DNA from: Mycobacterium simulans | GTDB taxonomy: Bacteria > Actinomycetota > Actinomycetes > Mycobacteriales > Mycobacteriaceae | NCBI RefSeq assembly: GCF_900232995.1 | Contig: NZ_OCVX01000003.1 | Coordinates: 374,760 to 438,759, forward strand | Reading direction: 5' to 3' | DNA length: 64,000 bases | In this document: piece after piece, positions 55,781 through 64,000 of the stretch | Layout: every line of letters begins with the position of its first letter | How positions within the stretch are numbered: position 1 is the stretch's first letter | Program-made: the position numbers and the translations under genes | The notes under the pieces: model-generated | Seen by the model: only the letters and a program-made list of their open reading frames with translations | Databases searched by the model: none | What the model was told of the DNA's origin: nothing

Positions 55781-57303
55781 CAGAAAAATCCCAGCGCCTT
55801 ATCGGAGTAGGACACCAGAAGGTTCTTGGTCTGCTGGTAGTGCTCGAGCGCCATCTTGTGGCCCTCCCGGCCGAACCCGGATTGCTTGTAGCCGCCGAAG
55901 GCCGCGTGCGACGGGTAGACGTGGTAGCAGTTGACCCACACCCGGCCCGCCTGGATATCCCGGCCGGCGCGGTAGGCAGTGTTTCCGTCGCGGCTCCACA
56001 CGCCAGCCCCCAAACCGTAGAGCGTGTCGTTGGCGATGCCCATCGCGTCGTCGTAGTCACGAAACGGCGTCACGGCTACCACAGGCCCGAAGATCTCCTC
56101 CTGGAAGATCCGCATCTTGTTGTTCCCGGAAAAGATCGTCGGCTGCACGTAATAGCCGCCGGACAGGTCACCACCCAACTCGGCGCGCTCACCGCCGGTA
56201 ATGATCTTGGCCCCTTCTGCCTTCCCAATCTCGATGTAGGACAACACCTTTTCCAGCTGGTCGTTGGAGGCCTGGGAACCCAGCATCGTCGCGGAATCCA
56301 GCGGATCGCCCTGCCGGATCGCCTTGGTCCTAATGGCCGCCAGCTCCAGGAACTCATCGCAGATGTCGGATTGGACCAGGCTGCGCGACGGGCATGTACA
56401 CACCTCACCCTGATTGAGGGCGAACATCGTAAACCCCTCCAACGCCTTGTCCTGGAAGTCGTCATTGGCCGCCATCACGTCGGAGAAGAAGATGTTGGGG
56501 CTCTTGCCGCCAAGTTCCAGGGTGACCGGGATCAGGTTCTGCGAGGCGTACTGCATGATCAGTCGCCCAGTGGTGGTTTCCCCGGTGAACGCGACCTTCG
56601 CAATGCGGTCGCTGGACGCCAGCGGCTTGCCGGCCTCGGCGCCGAATCCATTGACGACATTGAGCACCCCTGCCGGCAACAGGTCACCGATCAGCGACAT
56701 CAGGTAGAGAATCGAGGCCGGGGTCTGCTCGGCTGGTTTGAGCACAACCGCGTTGCCGGCCGCCAATGCCGGCGCCAGCTTCCAAGCACCCATCAGGATG
56801 GGGAAGTTCCACGGGATGATCTGGCCCACCACCCCAAGCGGCTCGTGGAAGTGGTAGGCGACAGTGTCCTCGTCGATTTGCGACAGCGAACTTTCCTGAG
56901 CGCGAATCGCCGCGGCGAAGTACCTGAAGTGATCGGCCGCCAGCGGGATGTCGGCCGCCAGTGCCTCCCGGATCGGTTTGCCGTTGTCCCAGACCTCGGC
57001 GACTGCCAGCGCTGCGGTGTTTTCCTCGATGCGGTCGGCGATCTTGTTCAGGATCGCGGCCCGCTCGGCCGGTGCGGTCTTGCCCCACCCAGGCGCCGCC
57101 GCGTGTGCGGCAACAAGCGCCTTGTCGATATCGGCTTCGTCGGAGCGTGCTATCTCGCAGAACGGTTGCCCGGTCACCGGCGTCGGGTTCTCGAAGTAGC
57201 GGCCCTGAGCGGGAGCGACCCACTCGCCGCCGATGAAGTTCTCGTACCGGGATTCATAGGACATCAGCGCCCCGTCGGAACCGGGACGTGTAAAGACAGG
57301 CAT
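55780..57303 (-). CDS. NAD(P)-dependent aldehyde dehydrogenase (Rv0458)
   Basis: 507 residues from ATG 57303, as in Rv0458. Oxidises an aldehyde to the acid. Cofactor region [20 protein letters not shown], general base in [14 protein letters not shown] and catalytic cysteine in [12 protein letters not shown], which has the CTC form of the acetaldehyde/AldA-Exac group rather than the more common GQxC. C-terminal [12 protein letters not shown] is intact. Coupled to DUF779. Divergent from the oligopeptidase gene over 56 bp. Physiological aldehyde unknown. Confidence 0.94.
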   Translation of the reverse strand: MPVFTRPGSDGALMSYESRYENFIGGEWVAPAQGRYFENPTPVTGQPFCEIARSDEADIDKALVAAHAAAPGWGKTAPAERAAILNKIADRIEENTAALAVAEVWDNGKPIREALAADIPLAADHFRYFAAAIRAQESSLSQIDEDTVAYHFHEPLGVVGQIIPWNFPILMGAWKLAPALAAGNAVVLKPAEQTPASILYLMSLIGDLLPAGVLNVVNGFGAEAGKPLASSDRIAKVAFTGETTTGRLIMQYASQNLIPVTLELGGKSPNIFFSDVMAANDDFQDKALEGFTMFALNQGEVCTCPSRSLVQSDICDEFLELAAIRTKAIRQGDPLDSATMLGSQASNDQLEKVLSYIEIGKAEGAKIITGGERAELGGDLSGGYYVQPTIFSGNNKMRIFQEEIFGPVVAVTPFRDYDDAMGIANDTLYGLGAGVWSRDGNTAYRAGRDIQAGRVWVNCYHVYPSHAAFGGYKQSGFGREGHKMALEHYQQTKNLLVSYSDKALGFF

Positions 57304-57359
57304 CTTTTCGGCTCCTCGCTCGATGTTGTAATACAACTCACACTACCGCCGGGGCCAGA

Positions 57360-59563
<2,204 letters not shown>

Positions 59564-59567
<4 letters not shown>

Positions 59568-60592
59568 ACCGGCGGGATCACCTGAAGCTTGCAGTTGCAA
59601 TCGCCGCGGCGGCACTGGTCGGTTGCGGCCATCGCAACGGCGGAACAAAGGCATTGCCGCCGGCGGCCGAACCGCAGTTCGCGCCCGCGCCGACCATCAC
59701 CCCGTCCGGGCGCGTGGTCGCGGTCGGCACCTACCCGGAAGGCGTCGCCGTCGACGCGGCGACCCGCACCGTCGCGGTGGCCACTCGCTACCCGAACGAG
59801 CTGGTGTTGATCAACATCGACTCCGGAGCGATAACCGCCCGGGTTTCGCTACCCGCGTCAGCTCGCCACCTGAAGCTGGCCGCGCCTGGCGGTCCGGTCC
59901 TAGTGCCGATGGAAACCGCCAACGCCCTGGTGCGGGTGGAGTTAACGCGGGGACCACGCGGACAGGCGTCGACACCGATCCCCACCGGTACCTTCCCGCA
60001 TGATGCTGCGGCGACGTCCAACGGGACCATCTTCGTAACCAACGAACACGACGGCACGGTGAGCGTGCTACGCGGCGACAAGACGGTGAAGGTCTTCCCA
60101 GACGGCGTCCAACCTGCCGGGGTGGCAGCATTCGGCAACACCGTTGGCGTGGTCGATGCGCGGAAGAACACCTTGACGGTTTACGACGCAGAGAAGCTGA
60201 CCGTCGTCGGCTCGAGCCCGGCCGGTGCCGGCCCCACCCATGTGGTCGCCGACCGACGGGGCCGCATGATCGTCACCGATACCCGCGGCGACACCGTCAG
60301 GGTGTTCGATCCGCTACCGACACCACGCGAAATCGGCAGCGCAGCACAGCCGGGCGGACCGTACGGAATCGGGTACGACGCGACGCGTGAGCGCCTGTGG
60401 GTCGCCTCCTCGGGGACCAACGAAGTAATTGGCTACAGCCTGGCCGAACAGGCCCCCCAACGAGTCGCCCGGATTCCCAGCGTGCAAAACCCCTACTCGC
60501 TGGGTGTGGATTCGGTGACCGGGCGGCTCTTCATCGCCGGCGTCACCGGTGGCGTGGTCCAAGTCATCGACCCCGGCGCAACGGGTGAATAG
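59564..60592 (+). CDS. YVTN/NHL beta-propeller lipoprotein
   Basis: 342 residues. A short signal peptide with LKLAVAIAAAALVGC gives a lipobox LVGC (C21), so the mature protein is membrane-anchored outside the cytoplasm. The rest consists of repeated YVTN-type blades (GVAVDAATRTVAVATRYPNE, HDAAATSNGTIFVTNEHDGT, THVVADRRGRMIVTDTRGDT, GIGYDATRERLWVASSGTNE). Probably a protein- or ligand-binding propeller. The start overlaps the oligopeptidase stop (ATGA), so the two are coupled. In H37Rv I recall mazE1-mazF1 at this position instead. Confidence 0.9.
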
Positions 60593-60613
60593 GCGCGGAT
60601 ATCGTCGCTGAAC

Positions 60614-61961
<1,348 letters not shown>

Positions 61962-62304
61962 GCCACTTCGTAAGCCACTTATTGAAGCAGTCGCGATTAG
62001 TCCGCCGATCGGGGAACAAATCGTTTCTCGCCAATCGTTAGCTACTCGGCAGTATTGATTCCGCTACGCCGCCGCGGAATAGTGACAGTTATCGATACAC
62101 AGCGTTTCTCTTGACCCGCTGCTACTACCAGGACGCAGGCCATGCACGACATACCAGTTGGTTCCCAAACAACCGCAGGCTGCGCGCTGGGGACCCTTGC
62201 CACGGCCGGGCACGGGTAACCATAATGAATCCCCGACTAGCTGAGCATCGAGTGGGCGCGCGCGTGTCGGGTACGACTGTGGTCGGGAAGTCGGAGGTCC
62301 TGGC
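61962..62304. other. Intergenic region between the Rv0455c-like remnant and the Cys-rich gene
   Basis: 343 bp without a supportable gene. A GTAAGCCACTT direct repeat (61958-61968 and 61971-61981) marks the end of the remnant. A candidate promoter for the next gene is at 62197-62226. No RNA gene is recognised. Confidence 0.55.
62197..62226 (+). promoter_or_regulatory. Candidate promoter for the Cys-rich small protein
   Basis: TTGCCA (62197-62202), 18-bp spacer and CATAAT (62221-62226) give a SigA-like layout about 80 bp upstream of ATG 62305. GGAGG (62294-62298) is the ribosome site. The -35 has one mismatch and the -10 has one. Confidence 0.4.
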
Positions 62305-62628
62305 ATGAGCCAAACAACTGGCAACGAGATCCCGGAAACGCTGGCGGCCCTCGACTGGCGCGAGATCACTTGCCAGTCCGAAGCCGGCTGCACCAACCGA
62401 GCCAATTTCGTCGTTCATCTGCACGCTGTGGACGCGTGCAACCATCCACAGCTCGACCCGTTCGGGAACACCATCGAGATACTGTGCATCGCCTGCCTGT
62501 GGCGCGCCGAGGCCGAAGCCCTGCTCCAGGTGGGCCGCCTCCGGCGCCACTCCAACGCAACCTGCCTAACGTGCGGTGCGCCGGTGACCGAGCTCAGCGA
62601 CATCATGCGCGATGTCGTGGCCTTGTAG
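62305..62628 (+). CDS. Small cysteine-rich, zinc-ribbon-like hypothetical protein
   Basis: 107 residues with GGAGG 11 bases before the ATG. Cysteines occur as CQSEAGC, an isolated C in VDACNH, CIAC and CLTC. The last two are spaced like two knuckles of a treble-clef or zinc-ribbon, with CIAC at about 54 and CLTC about 33 residues later. No signal peptide. The family is not recognised, though similar short proteins occur in mycobacterial genomes near PE/PPE or mmpL genes. It is convergent with the MmpL gene (7 bp between stops). Confidence 0.85.
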   Translation: MSQTTGNEIPETLAALDWREITCQSEAGCTNRANFVVHLHAVDACNHPQLDPFGNTIEILCIACLWRAEAEALLQVGRLRRHSNATCLTCGAPVTELSDIMRDVVAL

Positions 62629-62635
62629 GTGGCCC

Positions 62636-64000
62636 TTAGTAGTGCGGAGTCGCCACCGGTACCCGCTGGGTGTTAGCCGTCTCCCCCGCGCCGTCGTCCT
62701 TGGGAAGCAACAAGGCACGAACCAACGGACGCGGTCCGAACGGCCGCAGTAGCTGACTGGCGGGCCGAGTGCGTACTTGCTGCGGCCACCAGAACCACCG
62801 TCCCATCAGCGCGGCAATGGACGGCATCATGAATGAGCGAACGATCAGCGTGTCGAACAACAGGCCCAGGCCGATCGTGGTGCCGACCTGCCCGATGACC
62901 TTCAAGTCGCTGAAGATGAACGAGGCCATGGTGGCAGCGAAGACCAGGCCAGCGTTCGTCACTACGGCGCCGGTGCCGGCCATCGACCGGATTATCCCGG
63001 TCTTCAATCCGGCATGAATTTCCTCTTTGAATCGGGAAACCAGCAGCAGGTTGTAGTCGGATCCCACCGCTAAAAGCAGGATGACGGACATCGCCAGCAC
63101 CATCCAGTGCAATTCGAAGCCCAAGATATGCTGCCACACCAATACGGAAAGCCCGAATGATGCACCAAGCGAAAGCAATACCGTGCCCACAATGGTGATG
63201 GCGGCGACCAGGCTTCGCGTGATGATCAGCATGATGATCAAAATCAAGCTGGCCGCGGCTATTCCCGCGATCATCAGGTCATATTTGGAACCGTCGCGCA
63301 TATCCTTATACACCGCAGCGGTGCCGCCGAGCCAGATATGAGCGCCCTCCACCGGGGTTCCCTTGATGGCTTCCTTCGCGGCCCTCATGATCGGATCGAC
63401 GTGCGAAATCCCTTCGGGGGTTGCCGGGTCACCCTCGTGGGAGATGATGAAGCGAGCGGCATGCCCGTCCGGCGACACGAACATTTTCAGGCCACGCTTG
63501 AAATCGGCGTTGTCGAATACTTCCGGCGGAATATAGAAAGAATCGTCGTTCTTAGCGGCATCGAATGCCTGACCCATTGCGGTCGAGTTTTGGCTCATTA
63601 CGTCCATCTGGTCATACAGCGAAGACATCGAGCTGTGCATGGACAGCATCATCGTCTTCATCGTCTTCATCGTGTCGATCTGCGGCGGGAGCTGGGCAAG
63701 CATCTGCGGCATCAAAACATCCAGCTTGTCCAATTGACCGGAGAGTTCCGTGATCTTTTCGGTGAGCTGATCCAAACCGTCCAGTGCGTCGAATATGGAT
63801 CGCAGCGACCAGCAGATGGGGATGTCGAAGCAGTGCCTCTCCCAGTAGAAGTAGCTGCGAATCGGACGCCAGAAATCGTCGAAGTCGGCGATATGATCGC
63901 GTAGTTCACTCGTAATTCCCACCATCTCGCGCGTCAGCAAGTCCATGTTGTGTGTGACGGCGACGGTTTGGGACATGATGTCGTACATCCGCTGCATGGT
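62636..64000 (-). CDS. MmpL4/MmpL5-type RND transporter, C-terminal half (runs off the right edge)
   Basis: About 455 codons are visible, open to the window edge. It starts inside the periplasmic hairpin: [34 protein letters not shown], then the [20 protein letters not shown] domain, helices from about [20 protein letters not shown] on, and the Asp-Tyr motif SDYNLLL. Clearly related to the MmpL at 1859-4771 and most like MmpL4/MmpL5. It is on the minus strand, whereas in an inverted H37Rv layout mmpL4 would be plus, so this region is rearranged or is another family member. MmpL4/5 with MmpS4/5 export siderophores. N-terminus and partner MmpS lie outside the window. Confidence 0.92.
   Translation of the reverse strand, partial: TMQRMYDIMSQTVAVTHNMDLLTREMVGITSELRDHIADFDDFWRPIRSYFYWERHCFDIPICWSLRSIFDALDGLDQLTEKITELSGQLDKLDVLMPQMLAQLPPQIDTMKTMKTMMLSMHSSMSSLYDQMDVMSQNSTAMGQAFDAAKNDDSFYIPPEVFDNADFKRGLKMFVSPDGHAARFIISHEGDPATPEGISHVDPIMRAAKEAIKGTPVEGAHIWLGGTAAVYKDMRDGSKYDLMIAGIAAASLILIIMLIITRSLVAAITIVGTVLLSLGASFGLSVLVWQHILGFELHWMVLAMSVILLLAVGSDYNLLLVSRFKEEIHAGLKTGIIRSMAGTGAVVTNAGLVFAATMASFIFSDLKVIGQVGTTIGLGLLFDTLIVRSFMMPSIAALMGRWFWWPQQVRTRPASQLLRPFGPRPLVRALLLPKDDGAGETANTQRVPVATPHY

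Overview
The window is high-GC mycobacterial chromosome. PE_PGRS, MmpL/MmpS, mycolic-acid cyclopropane synthases (cmaA2, pcaA), mshA, hbhA, senX3-regX3, icl with ramB, and lpdC all point to a slow-growing Mycobacterium. Much of it runs parallel, in inverted orientation, to the Rv0455c-Rv0505c segment of M. tuberculosis H37Rv as I remember it. Protein divergence (roughly 85-95 % by eye for recognisable orthologues) and several gene-content differences suggest a relative of the M. tuberculosis complex rather than a member. Rv numbers in the entries come from memory, not from a search.

Layout. (1) 1-10005 is accessory: the C-terminal part of a PE_PGRS protein, then on the minus strand UDP-xylose synthase, UDP-glucose dehydrogenase, MmpS and MmpL, then a gene-poor AT-richer spacer with an mmpL fossil, then an MFS transporter. 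(2) 10115-24442 is conserved core: serB1, a 58-bp tandem repeat, a HadA-like protein and cmaA2, an acyltransferase, galE2-like, bS22, a BldC-like regulator, proC, a decayed thioesterase gene, a sugar-phosphate-isomerase-like protein, a membrane protein, ppx, a GntR regulator and its divergent GMC-oxidoreductase operon. (3) 24496-30561 holds the phosphate-sensing pair senX3-regX3, gpm1, a YbjN protein, mshA and a ROK regulator. (4) 30746-43886 holds cell-envelope and adhesion genes: an SDR, an L,D-transpeptidase lipoprotein, murB, a nitrilase, a DUF2993 protein, deoC, hbhA, an XRE regulator, a DUF445 protein, TetR plus UbiA, and pcaA. (5) 43894-51018 is the glyoxylate/fatty-acid block fadB2, icl, a FatA-like thioesterase, ramB, a CMD protein and lpdC. 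(6) 51209-54419 looks like an island: an AT-rich orphan ORF, a TetR regulator and a PucR regulator with a near-consensus promoter. (7) 54416-61528 holds small membrane proteins, DUF779 plus aldehyde dehydrogenase, and a prolyl oligopeptidase coupled to a YVTN-propeller lipoprotein and echA2. (8) 61588-64000 holds a broken Rv0455c-like gene, a small Cys-rich protein and the C-terminal half of an MmpL4-type transporter.

Most noteworthy points: a UDP-xylose plus MmpS/MmpL locus; a disrupted Rv0455c orthologue (the family is linked to MmpL4/5 siderophore export) close to an mmpL gene; an in-frame 57-bp VNTR in a peptidase and a 12-bp repeat in deoC; one MIRU-like repeat family at three loci; a ferredoxin-like four-cysteine motif in the GMC oxidoreductase; and a low-GC island with an unrecognised protein. 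No tRNA, rRNA, CRISPR array, intact insertion sequence or replication origin was recognised.
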